A stretch of 64,000 nucleotides of DNA from Senegalia massiliensis (GCF_900626135.1 NZ_LR130785.1:247899-311898), one strand, 5' to 3'. Counted from the stretch's first letter, positions 8,621 to 18,351 are shown. A program made the numbers and translations. The notes: generated by a model from the letters alone, not told the origin.

Positions 8621-9793
8621 GTGGATTATATAATAAAAAATGCGAAAATTGTGGATAAGAGAAAAACTCTTACAGGGGACCTGTGGATAAGTAATGGAAA
8701 AATAAAAAAAATATCAAATAATATAGATAGTGTTGGAAAAGAAATTATAGATGGAGAAGGAAAAGTAGTAATGCCATCTTTTATAGATATGCATGTTCAT
8801 TTAAGAGAACCTGGACAGACTGAAAAAGAGGATTTAATAACAGGTGAGAAAGCTGCAGTAAAAGGTGGATTTACTCATGTATGTGCCATGGCAAATACAA
8901 ATCCAGTTTGTGATAATAAGACAATTATAGAATATATATTAAATAAACACAAAGAAAATGAAATATGTGGTTTAACTCAAATATCAGCACTTACAAAAGG
9001 CCTTAAAGGTGAAGAGTTTGTAGATATAGATGAAATGCTTGAGTTTACTAATCTCTTTTCAGATGATGGAGTAAATGTAGATGATGATGAACTTTTTAAA
9101 GAGGCTTTAAAATTATCAAAAGAAAAAAATTTTAAAATACTTACTCATTGTGAACCAGAAGCAGAAACTATAAAAAGAGATTTAAAATTAATAGAAGAAG
9201 TTGGTGGAAACCTTCATATTTGTCATATAAGCCTTAGAGAAAGTTTAGATTTAATAAAAGAATATAAAAATAAAGGACTTAAATTTAGCTGTGAAGTAAT
9301 GCCACATCATATATTTGAATGGGATAATGATTATAGAGTTAATCCTCCTTTTGCAACAAAAGATGATAGGGATGCAATGATAGAAGGGATAAAAGAAGGA
9401 ATAATTGATGTAATAGCTACAGATCATGCTCCTCATACAAAGAAGGATAAAGAAAATGGAGCTCCTGGAATATCAGGAATAGAAGAGGCATTTTCATATG
9501 TTTATACTATATTTAAAGAAGAAGGAATTTCACTCAATTGTTTAAGCGAGAAGATGTCTTATACACCCTCAAAATTATTAGGACTTGATGAAGCGCTTAT
9601 AGAAGAAGGAAAAGATGCAAATTTAGTATTAGTAAATTTAAATGAAAGCCATAAAATCAATACAAACGATTTTGTATCAAAAGGTAAGAATACACCTTTT
9701 GAAGGTAGACAAGTATATGGAAAAATTCTTAAGACCATAAAAAATGGTGAAATAGTATATAAAAATGAGGAGAGAAAATATGATAATAGATAA
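8621..9793 (+). CDS. pyrC: Dihydroorotase
   Basis: 390 residues from GTG 8621, which has AGGAGG six bases upstream; a longer frame from 8549 would overlap pyrI. The enzyme cyclises carbamoyl aspartate to dihydroorotate. The metal-binding DMHVHLREPGQTEKED, the later histidines (ILTHCE, HICHIS) and the catalytic ATDHAPH are present, so this is an active class I dihydroorotase. It overlaps the pyrF start by 14 bases, suggesting coupled translation. Confidence 0.96.
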   Translation: MDYIIKNAKIVDKRKTLTGDLWISNGKIKKISNNIDSVGKEIIDGEGKVVMPSFIDMHVHLREPGQTEKEDLITGEKAAVKGGFTHVCAMANTNPVCDNKTIIEYILNKHKENEICGLTQISALTKGLKGEEFVDIDEMLEFTNLFSDDGVNVDDDELFKEALKLSKEKNFKILTHCEPEAETIKRDLKLIEEVGGNLHICHISLRESLDLIKEYKNKGLKFSCEVMPHHIFEWDNDYRVNPPFATKDDRDAMIEGIKEGIIDVIATDHAPHTKKDKENGAPGISGIEEAFSYVYTIFKEEGISLNCLSEKMSYTPSKLLGLDEALIEEGKDANLVLVNLNESHKINTNDFVSKGKNTPFEGRQVYGKILKTIKNGEIVYKNEERKYDNR

Positions 9794-10631
9794 ATTATAC
9801 AAAGAATGTATAGAGAAAAGCCCAATATGTGTAGGGCTTGATACAAAAATAGAATATTTGCCAGAGTATTTAATGAAAAATGATATGAGTATAGAAGAAA
9901 AGATATTTACATTTAATAAAATGATAATAGATAATACAAGTGATTTAGTAGCATGTTTTAAAGTTCAAATTGCTTTTTATGAAGCATTAGGAATAGAAGG
10001 ATTAAAAGCATATAGCAAAACAGTTAAATATATAAGAAAAAAAGGAAAAATTGTAATAGGAGATATAAAAAGAGGAGATATATCATCAACAGCAGAAGCG
10101 TATTCAGATGCTCATTTTAGTGGTGATTTTGAAGTAGATATAATTACTGTAAATCCATATATGGGTTATGATTCAATTAGTCCATATGAAAAATATATGG
10201 AAAATAAAGATAAAGCACTATTTATGTTAATTCATACTTCAAATAAAAGTTCAAAGGATTTTCAAGAGTTAAAAATCCATGAAGAAAAATTATATATGAA
10301 GGTAGCAGAAAAATGTAATAAGTGGGGAGAAAATTCTATAGGTGAATCTGGATTTAATAAAATAGGTGGAGTAGTAGGTCTTACTTTCCCAGAAGAATTT
10401 TTAGAAATAAAGAAAAAGACACCAAATACATTTTTCTTAATTCCTGGCTATGGGGCTCAAGGAGGAAAAGGGGAGAGTATAAAAGAGATATTTAAAGATG
10501 GTATATGTGGAGTTATAAACTCTTCAAGAGGAATTATAACTGCTCATAAAGGAAAAAATGAAGATGAAAACTTTGTAAAATACACAAGACAAGCAGTCCT
10601 TTCTATGAAGGAGGATTTAATCATTGGCTAA
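9780..10631 (+). CDS. pyrF: Orotidine 5'-phosphate decarboxylase
   Basis: 283 residues from ATG 9780, with GAGGAGA six bases upstream inside pyrC; an ATG at 9765 precedes that site. It converts OMP to UMP, the last step of the pathway. The catalytic GDIKRGDI (Lys and Asp residues of the DxKxxD signature) is intact. The length, about 280 residues, is that of the longer OMP decarboxylase group found in clostridia and mycobacteria, unlike the roughly 240-residue Bacillus form. It overlaps pyrK by 8 bases. Confidence 0.95.
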   Translation: MIIDKLYKECIEKSPICVGLDTKIEYLPEYLMKNDMSIEEKIFTFNKMIIDNTSDLVACFKVQIAFYEALGIEGLKAYSKTVKYIRKKGKIVIGDIKRGDISSTAEAYSDAHFSGDFEVDIITVNPYMGYDSISPYEKYMENKDKALFMLIHTSNKSSKDFQELKIHEEKLYMKVAEKCNKWGENSIGESGFNKIGGVVGLTFPEEFLEIKKKTPNTFFLIPGYGAQGGKGESIKEIFKDGICGVINSSRGIITAHKGKNEDENFVKYTRQAVLSMKEDLIIG

Positions 10632-11322
10632 AATACTAGAAAATATAAAAGTATCAGATAGAATATATAAATTAATTATAGAAGGTAAATTTCATGGAGA
10701 AATGGGCCAATTTTTTATGATAAGAGGATGGGGTGACTATCCTCTTTTATCTAGACCACTTAGTATTCATGATAAAAATAATGAAAGTATAACATTTTTA
10801 TATAGAGTAGAAGGTATTGGAACAAATAAATTAACGGAGTTAAGTAAAGAGGACAATGTTAAATTAGAAGGTCCATATGGTAACGGCTATCCAACTGTTA
10901 AAGGAAAAATAGCTATAGTTGGTGGGGGGATAGGTATTGCACCTTTACTTTATACTGCTAAAAATTTAAAGAACAGAGTAAAAGAATTAGATATATATTT
11001 AGGATTTACAGAAAAAGAATATTTAACAGAGGAATTTTGGAAATATGCAGATAATTTATATGTTTCAGTAGGTGATTTTATAACTGAAAAATTAAACGTA
11101 GATAATTATGATCATATACTTACTTGTGGGCCAGAGATTATGATGAGAAAAATAGTAGATATGTCAAAAGACAAAAATGTAAAAACTTATGTTTCAATAG
11201 AAAAACATATGGCATGTGGAGTAGGAGCGTGTCTTGTATGCAGTTGTAAAACAAAAAATGGGATGAGTAGAGTCTGTAAAGATGGTCCAGTTTACCCGGG
11301 AGAGGATGTATTTTATGAGTAA
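10624..11322 (+). CDS. pyrK: Dihydroorotate dehydrogenase B, electron-transfer subunit
   Basis: 232 residues, starting at TTG 10624 after GGAGG. PyrK carries FAD and a 2Fe-2S cluster and passes electrons from PyrD to NAD+. The FAD site RPLSIHD, the nucleotide-binding [13 protein letters not shown] and the cluster ligands [16 protein letters not shown] with a fourth Cys in RVCKDGP are all visible. It overlaps pyrD by 8 bases, as expected for subunits of one heterotetramer. Confidence 0.95.
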   Translation: MAKILENIKVSDRIYKLIIEGKFHGEMGQFFMIRGWGDYPLLSRPLSIHDKNNESITFLYRVEGIGTNKLTELSKEDNVKLEGPYGNGYPTVKGKIAIVGGGIGIAPLLYTAKNLKNRVKELDIYLGFTEKEYLTEEFWKYADNLYVSVGDFITEKLNVDNYDHILTCGPEIMMRKIVDMSKDKNVKTYVSIEKHMACGVGACLVCSCKTKNGMSRVCKDGPVYPGEDVFYE

Positions 11323-12217
11323 TTTAAATGTAGAGTTTGGAAAAGTTAAATTTAAAAATCCTGTAATAACAGCATCTGGTACATTTGGATTTGGACGAGA
11401 ATACAAAGAAATTTATGATATAGATCTTTTAGGTGGAATATCTACAAAAGGAATCACAAAGGAAAAAAGAGATGGAAATACTGGTATGAGGATACATGAA
11501 ACTTCATCTGGAATAATGAACAGTGTAGGACTTGAAAATCCAGGAGTAGAAGGATTCTTAAAAAATGAAATACCATTTCTAGAAAAATTAAATACTAATA
11601 TAATAGTAAATATAGGAGGAGCATGTGAGAGTGATTATTTATATGCTATAGAAAAGGTATCAGAGACAAATATAGATATGATCGAACTAAATATATCATG
11701 TCCTAATGTAAAAGCAGGAGGTATGGCTTTTGGTATAAAAACTAAAGATGCAAGACAAATTGTAAAAAGTGCAAGAAAAGTTACAAATCTACCACTTGTA
11801 GTGAAATTATCTCCTAATGCAGAAGATATAGTGGATATTGCTAGGGCCTGTGAAGAGGAAGGTGCAGATGGACTATCTTTAGTTAATACATTTAAAGGTC
11901 TTGCTATAGATATAGAAAAAAGGAAACCAATATTTGAAAATATATATGCAGGAGTATCAGGACCATCAATAAAGCCTATGGCACTTAGAATGGTAAATGA
12001 AGTATATAAAAATACTAACATACCTATAATGGGTATGGGAGGAATAATGAATGCAACTGATGCTATCGAATTTATAATGGCAGGATCAACATGTATTCAA
12101 GTTGGCACAGCTAATTTTGTAAATCCAAGAATAGCTATAGATATTATAAAAGGTATAGATAATTTCATGGAAAAAGAGGGTATAAAATCTTTAGATGAAA
12201 TAATAGGAATAATATAA
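11315..12217 (+). CDS. pyrD: Dihydroorotate dehydrogenase B (NAD+), catalytic subunit
   Basis: 300 residues from ATG 11315 with GGGAGAGG upstream. It oxidises dihydroorotate to orotate on [13 protein letters not shown] at the N-terminus, the catalytic cysteine in [14 protein letters not shown], and the FMN phosphate loop MGMGGIMNA are present. The adjacent pyrK marks this as the NAD-linked class 1B enzyme, suited to anaerobes because it does not depend on quinones. Confidence 0.96.
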   Translation: MSNLNVEFGKVKFKNPVITASGTFGFGREYKEIYDIDLLGGISTKGITKEKRDGNTGMRIHETSSGIMNSVGLENPGVEGFLKNEIPFLEKLNTNIIVNIGGACESDYLYAIEKVSETNIDMIELNISCPNVKAGGMAFGIKTKDARQIVKSARKVTNLPLVVKLSPNAEDIVDIARACEEEGADGLSLVNTFKGLAIDIEKRKPIFENIYAGVSGPSIKPMALRMVNEVYKNTNIPIMGMGGIMNATDAIEFIMAGSTCIQVGTANFVNPRIAIDIIKGIDNFMEKEGIKSLDEIIGII

Positions 12218-12237
12218 AAAATAAGGGAGAGTGTTAA

Positions 12238-12801
12238 ATGAATAATGTTATAAAACTATTAGAAAGATCGAGTGCACTAATGGAAGGACATTTTTTATTA
12301 TCATCAGGGAAACATAGTAATAGATACGTGCAATGTGCAAAAGTTTTAAGCTATCCAGAATATGCAGAAATGGTTATATCTGAAGTAGTAAGAAAAATAT
12401 CGGATTTAGACATAGACTTAATAGTAGGCCCTGCAATGGGTGGAGTAATTGTAGCTTATGAAATGGGTAGACAATTGGAAATACCTGCTATATTTACAGA
12501 GAGAAAAGATGGAGAGATGACTCTTAGACGTGGTTTTGAAATAAGAAATGGAGCTAGAGTTATGATAGCTGAAGATGTTGTAACTACCGGAAAATCCACT
12601 ATGGAAACTAAAAAAGTTATAGAAGAGTTAGGTGGAGATGTTATAGGAGTTGCATCAATTATAGACAGAACTGGTGGGAAATCAGAACTTAATATCCCAT
12701 TATATGGTGCAGTAAAAATAGATATAGATACATTTGAAAAAGAAAATTGCCCATTGTGTAAAGATGGAAGTACTCCAGTAAAACCAGGTAGTAGAAATTA
12801 A
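12238..12801 (+). CDS. pyrE: Orotate phosphoribosyltransferase
   Basis: 187 residues; ATG 12238 with GGGAGAG upstream. It makes OMP from orotate and PRPP. The PRPP-binding motif MIAEDVVTTGKST and the N-terminal SSGKHSNRYVQC loop are typical. A C-terminal CPLC pair is seen in the clostridial/archaeal-type PyrE. It is the last gene of the operon and its stop codon overlaps the terminator. Confidence 0.95.
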   Translation: MNNVIKLLERSSALMEGHFLLSSGKHSNRYVQCAKVLSYPEYAEMVISEVVRKISDLDIDLIVGPAMGGVIVAYEMGRQLEIPAIFTERKDGEMTLRRGFEIRNGARVMIAEDVVTTGKSTMETKKVIEELGGDVIGVASIIDRTGGKSELNIPLYGAVKIDIDTFEKENCPLCKDGSTPVKPGSRN

Positions 12802-12847
12802 AATAAAAGGGATATGAAAGATTAATCTTTCATATCCCTTTTATTTT
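12800..12847. terminator. Bidirectional terminator after pyrE
   Basis: A 23-bp perfect inverted repeat (12800-12822 with 12825-12847) flanked by A-rich and T-rich ends. It lies between convergent pyrE and the YitT gene and can serve both strands. Confidence 0.85.
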
Positions 12848-12880
12848 ACATAAAAACCTTCTAGGACAATTGTATTTAAT

Positions 12881-13741
12881 CTAAAATACAGGTTTTTTAA
12901 ATCCACTTCCATGAATTTCTGCTGTATCCATGACTGTCATAAAAGCATCTTCATCTATATCAGTTACTACATTTTTAACTACAGCAAGTTGTCTAGTTGA
13001 AACTACACAATATATTACTTTTTGCTTACGTCTACTGTAAGCTCCTTCTCCTTCCAAAAAGGTAATTCCTCTATTTACACTTTTCATAAGAGCATTTGAA
13101 AGATCTTCATAATTATTTGTTACTATTAATACTAATTTTTTAGTATCTAATCCTATTATTATTTTATTCATAACAGCACTAGCTATAAACATGCTTATAA
13201 GAGTATATATAGCTAAAGTATAATCACTTATTGTAGCATTTATAAGAACTATAATTACATTTGTTACAAATAAAATTGTAGATATACCTATTTCAAACTT
13301 TTTTTTCATGATTACAGAAACTATATCAGTGCCACCAGTAGATGCTCGGACTTTGAATATAACCCCTGATGAAAATCCAATAAATATTCCACCATATATT
13401 GTAGATGCTAATATATCTTCTATCCACATTGTTTCACTTAAAAATTCTGTTATATATAGAAAGAATGAAAGTGAGGTCATTCCAACTATACTTACAAATG
13501 CAAAACGTCTATCAATTTCCTTTATTCCAAATATAAATATAGGTATATTTAATAGAAGTACAAAAATACCAGTATTTAAACCTGTAATATATTTTAAAAT
13601 TATTGCAATACCAGATACTCCTCCAGCAAGTAAATTATGTGGAATAATAAATGCATTTATTCCAATAGACATTATAAGTGTACCTAAAAGTATTACAACT
13701 GAGCTTTTTAGCCATTCTGATTTTAATATTTTTTTAGCCAT
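12881..13741 (-). CDS. YitT family membrane protein (DUF161/DUF2179)
   Basis: 286 residues on the minus strand, ATG preceded by GGAGGTG. The first 190 residues form about five or six membrane segments with the YitT pattern (IPHNLLAGGVSGIAII, STGGTDIVS). Residues about 200-286 are the cytoplasmic DUF2179 domain (RGITFLEGEGAYSRR, then MDTAEIHGSGF). The family is widespread in Firmicutes and its substrate is unknown. It follows the DUF2254 gene on the same strand with about 60 bases between, possibly one transcript. Confidence 0.88.
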   Translation of the reverse strand: MAKKILKSEWLKSSVVILLGTLIMSIGINAFIIPHNLLAGGVSGIAIILKYITGLNTGIFVLLLNIPIFIFGIKEIDRRFAFVSIVGMTSLSFFLYITEFLSETMWIEDILASTIYGGIFIGFSSGVIFKVRASTGGTDIVSVIMKKKFEIGISTILFVTNVIIVLINATISDYTLAIYTLISMFIASAVMNKIIIGLDTKKLVLIVTNNYEDLSNALMKSVNRGITFLEGEGAYSRRKQKVIYCVVSTRQLAVVKNVVTDIDEDAFMTVMDTAEIHGSGFKKPVF

Positions 13742-13804
13742 ATAAACACCTCCAGAAAAGATTACTTCTACTATAATAAATCATAGGAATCATTAAATCA
13801 ATAC

Positions 13805-15115
13805 CTATTTTAATATTAATTTACTCTTATTCTGTTCTGTTAACCGTGCTAATTTTTCTATTTTTAAATTTATGTATTTTTTATCTAAATCTTCTAAGCT
13901 GTCTTTCTTAAAACTATTGATTACATATTTGGCAAAGTCCCATACCTTTAATTTAATTTTAATATTACTTTCAACTAATATACATAATGACTCTAGTATT
14001 TCTGTAAGTATTGATTGATCTCCATTTCCATAATATATTATTTGATAATAAGATAGATACAATAGTTCATCAAAGTCAGAGTATTTCATAGTAAGTCTCA
14101 ATACATCTTTATTATCATGATAATACATAGTATGGATTTGCGACATTGATATTTGAGATAATATTACTGAAAGCTTCTTTATACAAAGTATAGCTGTATT
14201 AGGATCATTTATGCCAGGAGATAGTGCCTTTAACGCTACATCTACTATTTTTTGTATTCCAAATTCAATATCTTGAAACATAGATCTATAGTTTCCTATA
14301 GTGATATTTTCAGTAATTATTTTGACATCTTCTAAAGATTTATTACTATAAGCTGTAAGTATTTGATTTCCTTTAATAACAAACTCACCTATTTTTCTTT
14401 CCATTTCAATAGAAATATCCAGATCTTTTGCAAGGTTTATAATTTCCGATGTATCTACAAGTTGGATATACCCTGTTTCTGGAGCTAGAACTTGTATTGA
14501 TAAGTCTGGATTTTCTATCATATATAAAGGTTCATATCGTATTCTTTCATCATTTATAACACGGTTATCAAGTTCATTTATTAAATATATTGATTCATTA
14601 GATATATTATTTATAAGTTTATTTACTTGCATGAACGTAGCTACATGATGTATGAAAAATATAAAAAAGGCAACAGAAAAAATAGATGCTATTACACCAA
14701 CAAGTGCAGAAAGTACAAAGCTATTTTCTAAATCTTCTTTTAGAAATAACAGAGACATTATAAGATATATAAAAGTACCCAAAAATACCCCTAATATTCT
14801 TAAAGTTATCTTTTTATTTAAAAAATCTTGTAATGTTCTAGGTGAATATTGGGACGAATATGTACTTAGTACTACCATCATTGTAGAAAATGCTATAGTC
14901 ATCATAGTTATAATGGCAGCAGCAAGTGATGAAAGTATTGTTTGAGCCAAATCAAAATCAGTTAATAGTACTTGTGGAATATAAATTTTTATCTCTTCTG
15001 CAAGAAAAGTATCAATTGATATTATTATTATAGATAATATAAAGGAAATAACTCCATATATTACTGGCACAAACCAAATTTTTGATCTAATTTTTAATAT
15101 CCACCTATTGACCAT
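13805..15115 (-). CDS. DUF2254 family membrane protein
   Basis: 436 residues on the minus strand; ATG after GGAGTG. Four membrane segments occupy roughly residues 15-160, followed by a large cytoplasmic region. The first segments, the AAAIITMMTIAFSTMMVVLS stretch and the later ALSPGINDPNTA motif are characteristic of DUF2254. Function is unknown; the topology would suit a channel or sensor. Its start region faces pncB across a 248-bp intergenic segment containing two hairpins. Confidence 0.82.
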   Translation of the reverse strand: MVNRWILKIRSKIWFVPVIYGVISFILSIIIISIDTFLAEEIKIYIPQVLLTDFDLAQTILSSLAAAIITMMTIAFSTMMVVLSTYSSQYSPRTLQDFLNKKITLRILGVFLGTFIYLIMSLLFLKEDLENSFVLSALVGVIASIFSVAFFIFFIHHVATFMQVNKLINNISNESIYLINELDNRVINDERIRYEPLYMIENPDLSIQVLAPETGYIQLVDTSEIINLAKDLDISIEMERKIGEFVIKGNQILTAYSNKSLEDVKIITENITIGNYRSMFQDIEFGIQKIVDVALKALSPGINDPNTAILCIKKLSVILSQISMSQIHTMYYHDNKDVLRLTMKYSDFDELLYLSYYQIIYYGNGDQSILTEILESLCILVESNIKIKLKVWDFAKYVINSFKKDSLEDLDKKYINLKIEKLARLTEQNKSKLILK

Positions 15116-15147
15116 ATAATCACTCCGAAATTTAAATTGAATAAAGA

Positions 15148-15226
15148 AAAGAGAGTAGGTCTATGGGGGAGTTCCTACTCTCTTTCTACCACTATTAAAG
15201 GGGCTTTGCATGGGGTTAATAATAGT
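15148..15226. other. Two-hairpin intergenic element, unclassified
   Basis: Hairpin 1: 12-bp stem (15148-15159 with 15174-15185) around a 14-base loop containing GGGGG. Hairpin 2: 7-bp stem (15191-15197 with 15220-15226) around a loop containing two GGGG runs. Read on the minus strand, hairpin 1 is followed by a U-rich stretch about 30 bases before the DUF2254 start, so it could be an attenuator. Read on the plus strand, both lie upstream of the pncB promoter. It fits no riboswitch class I know. A 64-codon open frame spans this stretch, but I see no protein-like composition. Confidence 0.4.
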
Positions 15227-15287
15227 ATACCCAAGCATAAAAAAAACAAACATAATTATATAAAAAATAAACTAAAATATTTTTTCT

Positions 15288-15315
15288 TTGAATTATACAC
15301 ATTAAAGGTTATAAT
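15288..15315 (+). promoter_or_regulatory. Promoter of pncB
   Basis: TTGAAT (15288-15293), 16-base spacer, TATAAT (15310-15315), about 50 bases before the start codon. Confidence 0.6.
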
Positions 15316-15363
15316 AAAACTAATGAGATAACGATTACATAATAAAGGAAGAGGGCGAACTCA

Positions 15364-16833
15364 ATGACAAAAATTGATTGGCAAGATAAAAAAAATCTAA
15401 CAATGCTTGCAGATTTCTATGAACTTACTATGGCAAATGGATATTTAGAACATGGTTTACATGAAAAAATAGCATATTTTGATATGTTTTTTAGACGAAT
15501 TCCAGATAATGGTGGATTTGCAATAATGGCAGGGGTAGAACAATTAATAGAATATCTTAAAAATCTACAGTTTTTAGAGGAAGATATAGACTATTTAAGA
15601 GAAAAAAATATGTTTAGTGAAAAATTTCTAGATTATCTAAGAGATTTTAAATTTGAATGTGATGTATGGGCAGTAAAAGAAGGAATGCCAATATTTCCAA
15701 GAGAGCCAATTGTAAAAGTAAGAGGACCTGTCATACAAGCTCAATTTATAGAAACTATGATACTTTTAACTATAAATCATCAAAGTTTGATTGCAACAAA
15801 AGCTAATAGAATAGTAAGGGCTGCAGCTGGGAGACCAGTACTTGAATTTGGTTCAAGAAGAGCACAAGGCTATGATGGTGCTACTTTAGGAGCAAGAGCA
15901 TCATATATTGGAGGATGTGCTGGAACAGCTTGTACTATAGCTGACAGGGATTATAATATACCTGCTACAGGAACTATGGCTCATAGTTGGGTACAGTTAT
16001 TTGAAACAGAAGAAGAAGCATTTAGAACTTATGCAAAGACTTATCCAGATAATTGTGTATTATTAGTTGATACTTATGACGTACTTAAATCAGGCGTACC
16101 TAATGCAATTAAAGTTTTTAAAGAAGAAGTAGTAGAAAAAGGTTATAGGCCAAAAGGAGTAAGGCTTGATAGTGGAGATATAGCATATCTTTCAAAGGCA
16201 GTTAGAAAAATGCTTGATGAAGCAGGGTTAGAAGATTGTAAAATAGTAGCATCAAATTCATTAGATGAATATATAATACGTGAATTACTGCTTCAAGATG
16301 CAAAAGTAGATTCATTTGGTGTAGGTGAAAGACTTATAACATCTAAATCTGAACCTGTATTTGGTGGTGTTTATAAACTTGTAGCTGTGGAAAAGGATGA
16401 AAATATAATACCAAAAATTAAAGTAAGTGCTAATGTTGAAAAAATTACAACACCAGGTGCTAAAGATCTTTATAGATTATATGATAAAGAAACAGGTAAA
16501 GCTATAGCAGATTTAGTTACAATGGAAGGAGAAAAGGTATATGAAGATAGACCATATGAATTATTTAATCCTTTATATACTTGGAAAAGAAAAAAAGTTT
16601 ATAATTTTAGAGCAGAAAAGATACTTACAAAAATATTTGATAAAGGAAAATGTATATATGAAAGCCCTAATGTAGATAATATAAAAAGATTTTGTAAAGA
16701 ACAAATAGATACTCTTTGGGAAGAAGTATTAAGGTTTGAACATCCTCATAAATATTATGTAGATTTATCATATGATTTATGGAAAATAAAAGATGACTTG
16801 CTAAAAGAATATTCAGTTGAAAAATTAAGTTAA
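15364..16833 (+). CDS. pncB: Nicotinate phosphoribosyltransferase
   Basis: 489 residues; ATG follows AGGAAGAGGG. It makes nicotinate mononucleotide from nicotinate and PRPP, using ATP, in the NAD salvage pathway. The N-terminal LADFYELTMANGY, the FGSRRAQG motif and the phosphorylated histidine in GTMAHSW (H207) are intact, as are VRLDSGD and the C-terminal PRTase-type core. The length matches the longer bacterial class. It has its own promoter and no operon partner that would explain its position. Confidence 0.95.
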   Translation: MTKIDWQDKKNLTMLADFYELTMANGYLEHGLHEKIAYFDMFFRRIPDNGGFAIMAGVEQLIEYLKNLQFLEEDIDYLREKNMFSEKFLDYLRDFKFECDVWAVKEGMPIFPREPIVKVRGPVIQAQFIETMILLTINHQSLIATKANRIVRAAAGRPVLEFGSRRAQGYDGATLGARASYIGGCAGTACTIADRDYNIPATGTMAHSWVQLFETEEEAFRTYAKTYPDNCVLLVDTYDVLKSGVPNAIKVFKEEVVEKGYRPKGVRLDSGDIAYLSKAVRKMLDEAGLEDCKIVASNSLDEYIIRELLLQDAKVDSFGVGERLITSKSEPVFGGVYKLVAVEKDENIIPKIKVSANVEKITTPGAKDLYRLYDKETGKAIADLVTMEGEKVYEDRPYELFNPLYTWKRKKVYNFRAEKILTKIFDKGKCIYESPNVDNIKRFCKEQIDTLWEEVLRFEHPHKYYVDLSYDLWKIKDDLLKEYSVEKLS

Positions 16834-16921
16834 TAAATGTTAAAAAGATGTTAATACAAGCTTTCCATGGGTATAAAGAGGAATAACAGAAAAACAATAG
16901 AAAATAATAGGAGGGTTTTGT

Positions 16922-17338
16922 ATGTTTTTTAAATCAATGATTGATGATGTATTAAATAAGAGAGAGAAAGAAAGAAAAAGAGCTATGGCAAAAGGCGCTA
17001 CTAAAGGTCTTACAGTAGGAGCAGCTTTAGGAGCAGTAGCAGGATTATTATTTGCACCTAAATCAGGTAAAGAGACAAGAGAAAATATAAAAGTTAAGGC
17101 AAATGAAACAAGAGAAGATTTAATGGAAATGGCAAATGAAAAAAAAGAAGATTTAAAAGCAAAAATAGAACAAACAAAACAAGTTGTTCAAACTACAACA
17201 GAAGGTTTGAAAAAAACTGCAGATGAAACTAAGAAAAATTTACAAGAAACAAAAGAAGCAGCACAAGAAACAAAAGATGCAATAGATAAAACTCAAAATG
17301 ATTTAGATGAAATGAATAAGGATTCAAAAAACAAATAA
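16922..17338 (+). CDS. YtxH domain envelope protein
   Basis: 138 residues after ATAGGAGGG. A glycine/alanine-rich segment (GLTVGAALGAVAGLLFAPKS, about residues 26-45) is the YtxH signature, followed by GKETRENI and a long lysine/glutamate/glutamine-rich helical repeat with the spacing of a coiled coil. YtxH proteins are small membrane-associated proteins linked to general stress in Bacillus, of unknown biochemical role. It pairs with the DUF948 gene just downstream, an arrangement common in Firmicutes. Confidence 0.85.
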   Translation: MFFKSMIDDVLNKREKERKRAMAKGATKGLTVGAALGAVAGLLFAPKSGKETRENIKVKANETREDLMEMANEKKEDLKAKIEQTKQVVQTTTEGLKKTADETKKNLQETKEAAQETKDAIDKTQNDLDEMNKDSKNK

Positions 17339-17367
17339 CAAATAATAGAATATAATAAACTAAGGGG

Positions 17368-17844
17368 GTGTTATATATCGATGCATTAATATCACTAGAA
17401 GATTTACTAGTTGGTTTATTAGCCCTTGTAGGAATAGGAGTCGGTATTTTCCTTATATTGGTACTTAAAAATTTAGCTGGAGTCTTGAAAAATGTAAAGG
17501 TACTTGTTGATGATAATCGAGAAAATGTAGATGATGCTCTTAAAAATTTACCTGATATAATGAATAATGTGAATGAAATTACTGATGATGTAAATTATGC
17601 ATTAGATGATATGTCCAAATCTCTTCCTGTTATAGTTAGAGATGTTGAAGGAATTACTACTACAGCAAGAGTAACTGTAGAAAAGGCAGGACAAACTGTA
17701 AATACAGTAGAACAAGGTGTAAAAGATACAGTTGAGACAGTAAAAGGAACAATATATACAGTTAAAGATAGTAGTGAAAATGCAACCACCTACATAAAGG
17801 TTATTGCAAAAATATTAAAAGTTATTGCAGCTAGACTAAAATAA
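17368..17844 (+). CDS. DUF948 domain protein
   Basis: 158 residues if the GTG at 17368 is used. One membrane segment (about residues 13-35, GLLALVGIGVGIFLILVL) is followed by a helical, Val/Asp/Thr-rich region (VDDNRENVDDALKNLPDI, TVNTVEQGVKDTVETVKGT) typical of DUF948, which resembles methyl-accepting coiled coils. The start is unusual: the ribosome site AAGGGGGTG overlaps the GTG, and the codon at ideal spacing (17377) is ATC. Thus either the GTG is used poorly or an AUC start is used. It is probably cotranscribed with the YtxH gene. Confidence 0.8.
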   Translation: MLYIDALISLEDLLVGLLALVGIGVGIFLILVLKNLAGVLKNVKVLVDDNRENVDDALKNLPDIMNNVNEITDDVNYALDDMSKSLPVIVRDVEGITTTARVTVEKAGQTVNTVEQGVKDTVETVKGTIYTVKDSSENATTYIKVIAKILKVIAARLK

Positions 17845-17849
17845 TATTA

Positions 17850-17886
17850 TATAAAAGTCAAGGGAATTTTCCCTTGACTTTTATAT
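17850..17886 (+). terminator. Terminator after DUF948 gene
   Basis: A 15-bp stem (17850-17864 with 17871-17885) around AATTTT; the 3' arm is T-rich. Confidence 0.8.
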
Positions 17887-17892
17887 TGTCTC

Positions 17893-17921
17893 TTGACAAA
17901 TATAGTTTTTTTTTATATAAT
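17893..17921 (+). promoter_or_regulatory. Consensus promoter for tRNA-Ser and SRP RNA
   Basis: TTGACA (17893-17898), exactly 17 bases, TATAAT (17916-17921): a full match to the sigma-A consensus. A second TTGACA at 17931-17936 lacks a well-spaced strong -10. Such strength fits stable RNA genes. Confidence 0.85.
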
Positions 17922-17965
17922 AAGTATCTGTTGACAGTACAAACTGTTATAAAATAAAAATATAC

Positions 17966-18058
17966 GGAGAGATGGTTGAGTCTGGTTTAAGGCGCTCGCC
18001 TGGAAAGCGGGTAGGCGGTAGTACCGTCTCGAGGGTTCAAATCCCTCTCTCTCCGCCA
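17966..18058 (+). tRNA. tRNA-Ser (anticodon GGA)
   Basis: 93 bases including an encoded CCA. The acceptor GGAGAGA pairs with TCTCTCC, discriminator G. The anticodon stem CTCGC/GCGGG encloses CTGGAAA, giving anticodon GGA (18002-18004), which reads UCC and UCU. The long variable arm is that of a serine tRNA, and the T loop GGTTCAAATCC is canonical. It is followed 10 bases later by the SRP RNA, as in many clostridia. Confidence 0.97.
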
Positions 18059-18068
18059 GTATAAATCT

Positions 18069-18339
18069 TTGCCGTGATAGATGGGGAGGTAGCGGTGCCT
18101 TGTAACCTGCAATCCGCTATAGCAGGATCGAATTCCTAGTTGAGGCCTAACTTGTTAGGGTCTGCCCTAGGTAAGTGGTGTTGACGATTGGGTCCTACGC
18201 AACGGAAATTCATGAATCCCGTCAGGTCTGGAAGGAAGCAGCGGTAAGTGAACACTTTCGTGTGCCGTAGGGAAACCTGATCCGAGCTAACTGCCTAGGT
18301 AACGCCTGGTTAGTTATGTCGATTCTAGGTTCACGGCTT
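18069..18339 (+). ncRNA. ffs: Signal recognition particle RNA, large (Bacillus-type) form
   Basis: The 5' end GCCGTGA (18071 on) pairs with TCACGGC (18331-18337), closing the molecule. The conserved S-domain loop GGTCTGGAAGGAAGCAGC lies near 18225-18242 and an Alu-like 5' domain precedes it, so this is the roughly 270-base Gram-positive form rather than the short 4.5S RNA. It binds Ffh and directs membrane proteins to FtsY. The ends are given to within a few bases. Confidence 0.93.
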
Positions 18340-18351
18340 AAAAATTAAAAC

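Noticed and set aside
15137..15331. A 64-codon open frame on the plus strand between DUF2254 and pncB
   Set aside because: It covers the two hairpins and the pncB promoter, starts at an ATG without a ribosome site, and its translation has no protein-like pattern.
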